Assembly: GCA_037783415.1 (NCBI GenBank)
Contig: JAZGTN010000012.1
Location: forward strand, 744,001-808,000
DNA from: Leptasterias polaris
Taxonomy: Eukaryota; Echinodermata; Asteroidea; Forcipulatida; Asteriidae
DNA: 64,000 bases
Direction of reading: 5' to 3'
Every line of letters begins with the position of its first letter. Within the stretch, counting starts at the first letter, position 1. The notes beneath the pieces were generated by a model. That model was not told the origin of the DNA and did no database searches. It saw only the letters and a program-made list of their open reading frames with translations. Of this stretch, positions 20,001 through 32,000 are shown in pieces. The translations under genes and the position numbers were made by a program.

Positions 20001-23000
20001 TAAAATTACTGGACTCCGGCCTGTGGTCCTGTGGGTATTTGAAGCCCTGATTGTGTGTTAACAGCCATACATGTACAGCTTGTTGGTCTTTGTGTCATAA
20101 TTCAATTGTACAGCCATTGAAAGTACAAGTGAGCCTATTAGCTATAGGCATATTCTTCAAAATATGGACCATTTTACAACCTCAAATGTCATTTTTCCAA
20201 AAAATCTTTTTGACCTTGTAAGAAATTTTTAATAATTGTATACATATTTAAGTTTACCAAAATGTTCATGTAAGGATAGTTCAGTTAGTTTTCATCTTGC
20301 AGTGGTCATTTTAAAAAGTAGAGTCTCCAGCAGTGAAACATGTGGTTATTTATATTTAGTTCAAAGATAGCACAAGTAAAGCACAAGGAACATTCATTCT
20401 TTTCTATGGTGAGGCCCAACTGATGTAGTTTCAAATAAAAATTTAAAAAACTCAACAAAACATCACACACAGAAAATATAAGCCTGACAGAAGAGAGCAT
20501 AACATTGATGGAAAAACTAAGCAAATATTGTCTGTTATTAATTTATTTCTGGCACAACACTACCGCAATTTCTCTGAAATATTTGCAGCCTCTCATACCT
20601 AAAATCCCCCCAAAAAAAATTTTGTCAAGCTTCCATAATTTTTTTTTTGGCTAAAAACACGCAGTTTCGAACGTCATTTTTGACGGAAAAATGACGTTCT
20701 AGAAAAAAAATGACGGAATTTGCATGACGTTCGAGAAAATTGACGGAATTTATTGCAAATGACGTTCGGGACTTTATTACCTTCGCGCAATCCACATCAA
20801 GCGTACTTGAACATAAGTTGATTTAGTTTCCAAAAACTAGCGTTCGGAAGGAAGTATTTCCGTTGTTAATCATCTCAGATACATTTTGGTTTTTCATCTG
20901 GAGCTGTCCGATGGATTCTCGAACGTCAGTAAGTATGAGCGTGATTTAATTGACGGATTTATTTTGCACACGTATTAACAGAAAACAAAACATGTGTGAG
21001 TCGAACTTACCCCCTCTGTTGACTTAACTGGCCTAACTGCAATTGAGGACAATAGAGGGGGTAAGTCAAGTCAAGGGTTAATTTACAGGCCGATCGGTAA
21101 GTTCGCGAACGTCACGTAAAAAAATTGACGGACGCTGAAAAAATGTCGGCGCTGCAAATTTGAAAAAGGGATTACTCTTATTGTTGACCAGGTATCGTAG
21201 TAGTCATTGTTTCAAAATTATAATTATTTAAACGTGTTCTCATCATATTTGTTTCAAATTTATTGAATGTTTGAAACTTTGGTTAATTGACATGTTTTTT
21301 ATTGTTGAAATTTGTGACGGGAAAAAAATGACGTTCGGGAATTCGCGAAAAAAACATATTTTTTTTTTTCAATTGTCAGATTTTTTTTTTCTCTTGCTGT
21401 TAAAGTATTTGGCATCAGCCCCCACAACCTGAGCATGCAAAAGAAAATATGTACCTCAGCAAATATAAAAATGTGATCATTTAAATACCTCTACATCTAT
21501 AGTGGTAGTTGAAGTCCGTCAAAAATGCTGATGTTCGAGACTCCAAACATTTTACCTCGATTTAGTTGAAAGACATCGGTTGTCAATATTGTGTATGATA
21601 ACATGTCAGGTACCTCGTAGTTAATTACACTATATAAAAATAAAAATTAGCTTTCACTTATGAAAATATCAGGGTCCAATTTTCAGGCTTGCAAATGGTG
21701 CATATTTTAAATAATATGCCTATAGTTCATTGTTACCTGAATAAATGTACCTCAGGGGTTCTCCCAAGGCTTCTTTTTTCAAAACTGGGGGGGGGGGGGC
21801 ATTCTGGACCCAGGTTTTGCATGTTTGGCCGAAGCACACTGAATTGAAACAAGGCCTTCAGAATATTGTAATTTGAACATGTTGAAGCTTATAATTGGTT
21901 TTAAAGGCTGTGCAATCTTGAGAATGGTTTATAATATGTTTTTATTTGTGATTTTTGTGAATTTGATCTTAAATAATTAAAAAAAAACATATTATAATTT
22001 GTTGTGTACCTGTTAACTACCTGTTCACAATTCTCATGGCCCGATAGGCTAGTTTGTGCATAGGGAAACCCTGATTCTGACCCTGACACAGTACATGTAG
22101 GTGTACATTAGGGCATAGATCATGTGGACAGCAAGTCCAGTGACTGTGCCTTGAGAACAGTATTTAGATTCTTCACTTCAAATTAAATCACAACCAAATC
22201 AGCCGTGGGGGATGCAGGTCAAGACTGCACTGACTGCAATGCAGCGATCTGTTACACCCGAGTCTTACAGATTGAGATCTTTGAAGCGCACCAGAGTCCT
22301 AGCGGTGTGATGATTCAAATGCCACTTTACGACCACGATATACGCACACATTGGCTCTTCACACCTTGGGATTCACAAATTGTGTGTGAAGCCCTGGCAG
22401 CTCAAAAAGAAAGCCCTGGCCTGATACAGACACGGCCCGGTCTGGCAACGAATTACAATCTGATAGTAAACCCTGTGTAATGGAAACCATTGCTGTGGCA
22501 TTTGCCATTTGTACGTGAAGAGTTTGGTCAGTGCGAGAGTTGTCTGGAGATCTGATCAAAGAGCAGAGTATAGCTACACATTGCCTGTAAGTACTGTACT
22601 CAGAAGTAGACGTCTTGTTTTCCCCCTTTGATGAATGCATATTGTGTTTAAAGGTATTATACAGGATTGGTAGAGCTAGCCAAATCGTCCCAGACAGTGT
22701 TCATGTTTTGTGTGATCAACCATATACATGAAATAACAAACCTACAAATGTTTGCTTCGTCCAGCAATAATATTGAAAAACCGTGCACAATTCTCAGCAT
22801 GTACATGTAAACACATTGTCCTTAATCTTGGTTGTAACAACTGAATTCAGCTGTTGTTGTGTTATTTTAGGTTTTCAGATACTGTTTTCTCGAATATGAC
22901 TTCATTTCAGAGGGAAATATTTCACAGAAAAAATTGTTGTAGTATGAACTTCATAATCTGATTAATCAACTTACCTGAGCTTTCAGACTGAAATTAAACT

Positions 23001-26000
23001 GTAATCTATGTTCCTTATCAATCCTGAATAGCACTTTTAAATACATCCAAACTGAGGTCGAAAGGGAAGACCATCTGGCCTCTTTTTGGTGTTCATAGAG
23101 AATCAGTAGTCATGATTGTGAAAATATACAGACAGGCCTGATCCCTCAGAGACACAGGAGGCGACTACCTCTATGTCATTGCCTTGGTGCCCCTTGTAAA
23201 TTTTACTGCCCCCCATAGAATTGAAGTGCCCTTAACTATGGAGAATCTGCCTTGCCGTCACAAGAATGAAATATCAGTCCTGCACAGAGAAAGGGATGAT
23301 TGCAACATCTTGATAAAGGGTCTATATTATGAGCATTGTATGACATTTTCAGCTCAGTTCCGTTTCCTGTTTTAAAGCACATTTTATTTTAATCATTTGT
23401 CATGGTGTGAAATGGATTGTTGTCTGAGCGGAGTCACAGTGTGTCATATGAGCGTTACATTTGAAGCGTGTATGGGATGTATGGGCCATTTTTTTAAATA
23501 GGTAGATTCTATACATGTACCTATAGTGCATTTTATTTTAGTTCAATTTGATATGTCCTGTACATTGTACAATGTACATCATGTACCCCCTACCCCCCCC
23601 CCCCCCCACCCCCCCCCCCCCCCAGGCCTTCATTTTAATTAATCTGAGGAGAGCTGTAAATTGCTCTCCTTAAATCAAGAAAGTAAGAAAGTGAATTAAG
23701 GAGAGCGATTTGAATTTACTGCACATGTGCATGAGAATAGGCGATGACAAAAAATCCGGAAAAATCTAACGCTAAAAATGCATGTCCGGATTTTGGGCAA
23801 GGCCCGAATTTGTGGTGTCCGGAATTTGGGCAAGTTGACTTGTGCGTCAGCGCCGCACTCTGTGAACCCCTCGGGCGTTATTGGAACCATAGATGGGACC
23901 GGGGTTGAGTAAATAGGAGGAAAATACTTTTCAAGAGATGAAATCAGACGTATATTGTCTAAAAAAACAAAAAATACAATGATCTTCCGAAATAATCCAC
24001 AAAAATATGAACGGAGCAGTCGTGTTTTCAACGGTTTTTGTTAAAAGAAATTTTGATTTTTGGGGTCTTTACCTGTGTTAGTGAATCATTGGGTTAAGTG
24101 TTGCCCCCTTTTGGACATTGAAAATTGTTCTTCAAACACCTTTTAGTATCCTCGAAGATTGCAAACCGCATCATTTTTGAAAAATAATGTGAGACGTCAA
24201 CTCAAACGTCGACGAATCTCCTCACACGTGTGTGACGCACACTCACTGCATGAATTGTCTCGAAGTTTCTTCCAGGTCATAGTTCAATGCGTAAAAATAT
24301 CTCCAGCCGTAAAACACATTAAACGAATCGAAGAACTGGCGCTTTTGCCTATGAACGTGGATAGTGACGACTGGTGAAAAAAGTCTAACGTTTCGCGGGC
24401 ATCCACACAACATACCGTACGTTGTTGTCAGTAGACTTTTCAATGTCTCCACACATGTTCCTTTGCTGCAGCAGTAAACATACATGTACATGTACTACGG
24501 TCAAACTGTACCGCGAATGAAGCGGGGAATGAGACAAGTCTACACATATCAATAGATCTAGCTGCATACAATACACGACGCACACGGAAGAAACAAATCA
24601 CCGCATGGGCTGGCCGCCGCCGGGCGCAATTTATTTACGGACAGTGAAATAAAGGTAAAATTAACGGGGGGAAAAAGAAAAAGCGTGCAATCTTTAGATG
24701 TTGCCACTGCCAACTCCGAGATTCAAGCGGCTTATTTTAATCAACAATTAGGGTTTTGAAAAAACATGCTCTTGTTAAATTTGTAAGGAGCGCTTTTTTT
24801 TGCTCTCCTTGGAAAACATTAGGGAGCACAGAGGAGCACGATCGCGCTCCTTTAAAATTATGGTCTGCCCCCCCCCCCCCCCCCCCCCCCCCCCTTACTG
24901 GGACGCTTTGGTCAAGATGCCCATGGAGCGTTAACAAAATTAACACTGGGCATATTTGCTAGCAAGTAATATCTCCATACACTTGTTTGCTGAAATTATT
25001 GTAGGTTTATGATGGTAGTTGGTGGTTGTACTTTACTTCACAACATGCTTCTTGTGAAAAAAAAATAATAATTATTGTGTTAGGCATTCCATTTATAGAG
25101 CACTAGAGGTTTGGCATGCTGAGGGCCAATGTTTCTCTTATAACTGGGTGTAAGTTTTGTTAAAGTGCATCATTTTCATATCCTTGTCATTGTCAAGTTG
25201 TACCATAGAAATATGGTAGGAACAACCTACATGTAACACCAACATGATGTATGGAGTGTACAGTTTAGCTGTTATAAGAACCCGAACCATGTACATGTAG
25301 ACCAGCGGCAGCAGATGTGTAACTTAGATTTCAGGGAGTGAAACCACCAGCATGCTGAGCTGGCACAGTTATCCAATTTCCCGTATCATGAAAACCTATT
25401 CATATTTTTGTTTATCCAGCATTGGTCAAGTGATTCAGAGGTCAATTAAAATGTAATTAGGTCATGCAGGTTAAAAAAAATTAAATTTGTGTGAAGTTCA
25501 CAAATCAATGGCAGCTCAATGGCGACACAGCTACGTGCATGTAGAGGCTCTACATAGGCCTATATAAATGTGCGTTTATGATTATATTATGTAAAACGCT
25601 TCAAATCCATTTTTGGTTTTAGTCGTGTCTGTGACTGCTAGGTTCTGGTGAAGCAATTTTTAGAACCCCAGTCATTTATCCGCATGCATTTTGCTTGCAG
25701 GTTTTATCTTCAATGTGAAGATGAAATCTACTATGCTTTACATTGTACATGTAGTTTACTCAGATTGACAGCTTTACGTAAAAGGCTCGAGAGCACTTAA
25801 AGTTATGCCCAAGTTAGAATGATTGTGCTTTCAATGCTTTGTAGTTATTTCTATAATACACGAGAATGCAGTATTACAGGTACACATAAAACAAATGCAA
25901 CGAATACCATACACAGCTACCTGGCAGTGGATACTACTAAACTATTGATAGATCTTGATATAAAAATATTAGAGAATGTACGCACCCACTCTGATGTCCA

Positions 26001-29000
26001 GTTCTGTATTAGTCTTTTATTAGTATTATAATCTTTTCTTCAAACATGGCTTGTTCTGTATATACACTGTACTGGAAATTAACTCCTTGCCTATCGCAAA
26101 TAATTTATTTTGAAAGTCATTGATTGATTAAACAGAGAATTACTGTACATGGAGGCCAAGGAAACCATGGCCTCTGATGCTCTTGGCCTTGTTGCCCCTT
26201 CTTGTTCCCCATAGACAACCATGGCCTCTGATGCTCTTGGCCTTGTTGCCCCTTCTTGTTCCCCATAGACAACCATGGCCTCTGATGCTCTTGGCCTTGT
26301 TGCCCCTTCTTGTTCCCCATAGACAACCATGGCCTCTGATGCTCTTGGCCTTGTTGCCCCTTCTTGTTCCCCATAGACAACCATGGCCTCTGATGCTCTT
26401 GGCCTTGTTGCCCCTTCTTGTTCCCCATAGACAACCATGGCCTCTGATGCTCTTGGCCTTGTTGCCCCTTCTTGTTCCCCATAGACAACCATGGCCTCTG
26501 ATGCTCTTGGCCCTGTTGCCCCTTCTTGTTCCCCATAGACAACCATGGCCTCTGATGCTCTTGGCCTTGTTGCCCCTTCTTGTTCCCCATAGACAACCAT
26601 GGCCTCTGATGCTCTTGGCCTTGTTGCCCCTTCTTGTTCCCCATAGACAACCATGGCCTCTGATGCTCTTGGCCTTGTTGCCCCTTCTTGTTCCCCATAG
26701 ACAACCATGGCCTCTGATGCTCTTGGCCTTGTTGCCCCTTCTTGTTCTCCATAGACAACCATGGCCTCTGATGCTCTTGGCCTTGTTGCCCCTTCTTGTT
26801 CCCCATAGACAACCATGGCCTCTGATGCTCTTGGCCTTGTTGCCCCTTCTTGTTCCCCATAGACAACCATGGCCTCTGATGCTCTTGGCCTTGTTGCCCC
26901 TTCTTGTTCTCCATAGACAACCATGGCCTCTGATGCTCTTGGCCTTGTTGCCTCTTCTTGTTCCCCATAGACAACCATGGCCTCTGATGCTCTTGGCCTT
27001 GTTGCCCCTTCTTGTTCTCCATAGACAACCATGGCCTCTGATGCTCTTGGCCTTGTTGCCTCTTCTTGTTCCCCATAGACAACCATGGCCTCTGATGCTC
27101 TTGGCCTTGTTGCCCCTTCTTGTTCCCCATAGACAACCATGGCCTCTGATGCTCTTGGCCTTGTTGCCCCTTCTTGTTCCCCATAGACAACCATGGCCTC
27201 TGATGCTCTTGGCCTTGTTGCCCCTTCTTGTTCCCCATAGACAACCATGGCCTCTGATGCTCTTGGCCTTGTTGCCCCTTCTTGTTCCCCATAGACAACC
27301 ATGGCTTCTGATGCTATTGGCCTTGTTGCCCCTTCTTGTTCCCCATAGACAACCATAGCCTCTGATGCTATTGGCCTTGTTGCCCCTTCTTGTTCCCCAT
27401 AGACTTGAAGATTTTTTATGAAAGTGCTCTTTGAAAAATTCTAATGGCCTTGCCCTCTCAAAGATGAAATTCCAGGCTGGTTTGTTTGTTTGGTGGTTTA
27501 ATTGTTTTTAATGACGAGCTTCTGTGAACTGACATTTTAAAGTCTGATAAAAGTTGTTTTAATCCGAAGAAAAATTATAGGCTGTGGAGCATTGTGAAAA
27601 TAACATTAAATTTTTCAAAATTACTTGGTTTATGTTTCTGAAGCAGCAAGCATGCTTGAGGTTTATTGCAAAAATGACAGTTTTGATGACAGTGCTGTTT
27701 TGAAAGACTCTCTCTCTAATAGTTGAGTAAGGTTGTGACACGTCTGTGACAGCATTCTACCTAAGTGAAACAAACTTGACAGTTTTGACATTTTCTTCCT
27801 CTCTCATTTGCACTTTACAAAAACTCAAAGTGAGAGAACTTGTCAAAGGCCTCCCACAAAATGTCTGCATCGTCTGCCAATATTTTGTCCGATTTGTGGT
27901 ATGACTAATTGTCTTCTACAGTAGGTCTTTTAGAAGGAACTTGAAAAAGTCTAAATTTTGATCAAAGCATGGAACATTTTTGTCTCAGTTAACCCTTACA
28001 CCCAAAGTCCTTCTATACATCCTCTTTGCTAAAATTAAGAATTCACAAGTACTGAGAGAATTGTAGGTCCAAAAAATAATTGCTGAGCACAGGGTCAGGT
28101 ATTCCAATCTTAGCTAAAGCACTTTTCGCACTGTCGAGCCTATTCCCTGGAAACAAAACCCAGAGAAATTGCTTGGGAATATTAACCCCACCGCTACCCC
28201 ATGTTCATTTTACCATGATTTTATACTCATGCAATTTCTGTGGTTATCGATGGCTTAACTGTACTCCCAAGCAGGGGAAGCTAATTCCCAGGAAACTGTT
28301 TTTTCCAGGAGTTTGCAAGGGTTAGCAATTCAAGAGTGAAAAGGTTGAAGACATTTCCCGGAAAAATGTTTCTAATAACAGTGTGAAAGAGGCTTTAGTC
28401 CAAACATGGTGGCATGAAGTGACATACAGGAGGAATATATTGGAGGATTGAGGTCACATGAAGGCAAGTAGGCCTTGGGAGTAATGGTTGTAATGCATGA
28501 TAGACACTTGGCTTATCACTGTGGGTCAGGGACCGTGTTTACACTTGATCGGCAAGGGCGATCAAAGGAGGATCAGATCCCACAAGGGCGATCAAAGGGC
28601 GATCAACAGCTAGTGTAAACGCAAGAGCGATCAGGATCTGATCCTCCTTTTTGATCCCCCTATTTTGCGGGATCAAAGGAGGATCTGATCCTGCAAGGTG
28701 GATCAAAAACATAGTGTAAACGCAACTCAGAATCAGACCCCGCAATTTGACCCACCGACTTCCGGTCTCATCGAACAGACTGGGGTGCCGAGTTGAAAAA
28801 AGAAACCGCGAAAGCATGTAGGAACAACCAGTGCAATGCAAGCGTCCCCGTACACTGGTTCCAACACGTAAATACAGCATTTATGTGCACAAAAGAACAT
28901 TACACGAATTAAATGGTACTTGCCATTTGCATTCCTGTTCTGAAACAAACGTGACGAACCACATGCTTCGACCTGTTTCCTTCTCGTTCGTTTTTCTAAT

Positions 29001-32000
29001 CAATTCTCTTTATTATAGTTTTCATTACTAATAATGTAAGGCCAATGATTTACCATTTCAGAAAAGTGTAAATTCCGTTTGAAGAAAACGGCCGATTCAG
29101 TTCCGGAGTTGGCAATTTCTAAAATGTATGTACATGGAGGTATTGCACTGATCGCTGCAACAAAAATAAGTTTGAAGCATGTAACAGCCGCTGTGGTGTC
29201 AAATATTGCACATCACGTTCTCAAGACAAAAACAGACCGGCAGCCATTTTGTTTTCGCTTTGGCGACAAAATGTTAAAAATTTACGGTTGATTTTAGACC
29301 TTTATGAGAGAACAATCAATTTGTGTGTTCATATAGAGCAGGGGTAAGCTAGTTTGTGTGTGGCTGTTGATTAAAGGGAGGGAGAAAATGCAATTTTTGT
29401 GAGAATATTTCAAGGGGCAGAATCTGGGAATTCTGTCTGTTTTCCGCGATCGCGGAAAAACATTGGCCCAACATTAGCATTTGAAAAGCATTTGAAAATA
29501 ATTTTGTATATTCCATATTTTGTATTTTCTTGTCGCAGTATTACTATTAGTGTATTTAAGGTTATAGTCTTGTTGGTGGTTTTTACGTTGTTTCTTGGAC
29601 TGAGGCTGTTGTATGGGGTCACACGAGCAGTGTTGAACTTCCGTTCAACAGGTGCCGGGCAAAGTGGATCAGACTCAAGTGATCAGACTCAAGTGTAAAC
29701 GCGTCAGCGATCAGTTTGATCGCCCTTGCAGGATCCTCCTTTGATCGCCCTTGCCGGATCACGGTCATATATTCTAATCTTATCTGTCTAAACATGTTGG
29801 TATGAAGTGTCACAGGAGAAGAAGAATTGTGGAGGATTGAGGTCACAGTAAGTGGGCCTAGGGAGTGCTTTAATGTAAAGCAATCTCGATGGCAAAATTT
29901 TTTGGGGGGTGGGGGGAAAAATATTTGCTTTATTTTTTTATGTACCGTAACTTAAGAAAATCTTTCAATTAGATATTGTGACTTTTTCACATTCACTACA
30001 TAGTAATAAACACTAACATTTTCACTGAAAAAGTATGTAGGCAATGTAGAGGCTTGCACCACAGTCATTTTGAGTTTTGAGTAAAATGTGTACAGGTTTA
30101 AACAAAAATGTAATTGCCTGTGAGCAGCAATTCATACACTGTACATTCAAACAAAACAGAGTATCTCAAATTGATTTTGAGTACATGCAACTGCTCATCT
30201 GAAGTTGAAGGTTATAATCTCAAAATTAAATGCTCACAAGCCTTAAACATTCCACATAAGAGCTTTTTATTGAATTTTTGATACGTTTTTAAAGTCCAGA
30301 CAAATTTAATCCAATGACCTGTCTAAAACTCTGTAAAATCACTTAAAATGTGAAAGTCATGTCTGAACCCACTAGGCAATTTATTTGCACAAAATAGAGA
30401 ACAAATCTGGAACAGAAAAACATGTGTCGTGTCAATAACGATTTAAAAGCATTTTTATCATGTTTATGATTATAGTGATTTAATTCATGATATTTATTGA
30501 TGGTTGGAATGAGTGCCCTTTCAAAAGCCTGTTTAATAGGTACCCTGTCCCTGCCAAATACAACAACATGCCCCAACCGGTAAAAGTTGCTGTATTTTGT
30601 TGCAATTAGCACTTAGCAGTCAACTCAAACCTTATACTCCCAGTCCCCAGCAAACTTCAATTCATGTTGGTGCATTCAGCAGGTTAAAAATGCCCATTCC
30701 CAAGCCTTACGTAAACCAGTTTACTTCACAATGCAACAGAATCCTCTGTTGCATTTTTCTGCATTTTAACAGGGTTTTCATTTCAACTGTGTTGCATTTT
30801 GATGCATTTAGCTGGGTGGCTAGAACTTAGAAGACACCCGATGGTCATTACTAAAAGTTGAACCACTACATAGATATCAATCAAGAGTGTCTCAATATCA
30901 GCGATTGCCAAAGCACTTTCACCTCTCCATTTGATGATAAAAAAAGAATGCTTTTTTGTGTACTGTGCCAATTGCCATGGATCTTGAATGCATTGCTCAG
31001 TACTTGTGAAATTTTGAGAAATTGTATAGCCCCTCACAGTAAATTGACACAAGTACCTCGCAGTGCAAGATGATACCCAAGCTGTAAATGTAGCGAGCAC
31101 AGTACAGGTGATTTCTCATTTTTCGATGTGCTATTTTTATGTTTATTACTCCCATCCTCAAGGGCTTCATTATCAAACACTCTGAATGCATGGACAGTTA
31201 AATGGATCACTAATCTGGCATTGATCTGTATAGTGTGTAGCCACTAGACAAACAGAGGTCAAGCCAAGCCATTGAATCAATTTAAGTAATGTCCACATAA
31301 TACACCTGTAAGTGCACATGTGTTAGTCTGTGTGGTGTGTATGCCAGTCCCTGTGAATAGATTGCCCCTAGAGAATGGGATAATAGCCCTGGTTGATATG
31401 TGTGTGGTTATGTTGGTTTCTCAGTTGTTTACTGTACAGGTAAACTGTCAATACAAATGTTGGCCTTGGGTTCTTTTATTACACACAAAGGGAGAGTGAC
31501 ATTCAAAACCAGTAGCAACGAAAAGGATACTAGGCAGCAATTTGTTAAGCGCAGGTGTCATTTACAGCACTCTTTTGTATTAGTGAATGTAAAATTATAT
31601 GCACACAATGGCTCTTTAATGTCTTTACCTTTGTATGAACATCCCCCTACCTAATAATTTTACAATGTACACTGCTGTAGCACTCCCAGTGTTCAGTTTT
31701 TTTCTAGTGAAAGAGACGGTTTGCTAGTACTTGACTTTTGGAAGCCTTCCGCTGTTTTCAATCTCGAAGGTTCAAGAATCAACATTATGAGACCATACAG
31801 AAAAACCACCACTACACTAGACTGGTTTGTGAATCTGCTACATGCATTGCTTGTCCCAATGTCATTGTGCTGATGCTTTGGGGACAAATTATAAAACTGT
31901 GTAAAATCAGTTAAAAAAACACCTTATTTTCTCTAGGAGGCACTTTCTTAGAGTTTTTTCCCCTGCTCTTTCTTCTAGTGCATTTAGGTTTTAATACACA

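Noticed and set aside
22205..22480. 91-codon frame as a possible exon
   Set aside because: No recognisable domain, and the ends do not match good splice sites joined to other exons.
23593..24894. Poly(C) tracts as a biological signal
   Set aside because: Long homopolymers are common in such genomes and prone to sequencing error; no associated structure supports a function.
26091..27358. Three long reading frames of 393-421 codons (both strands)
   Set aside because: All are translations of a 54-bp minisatellite whose length is a multiple of three. They have no non-repetitive domain or splice context.
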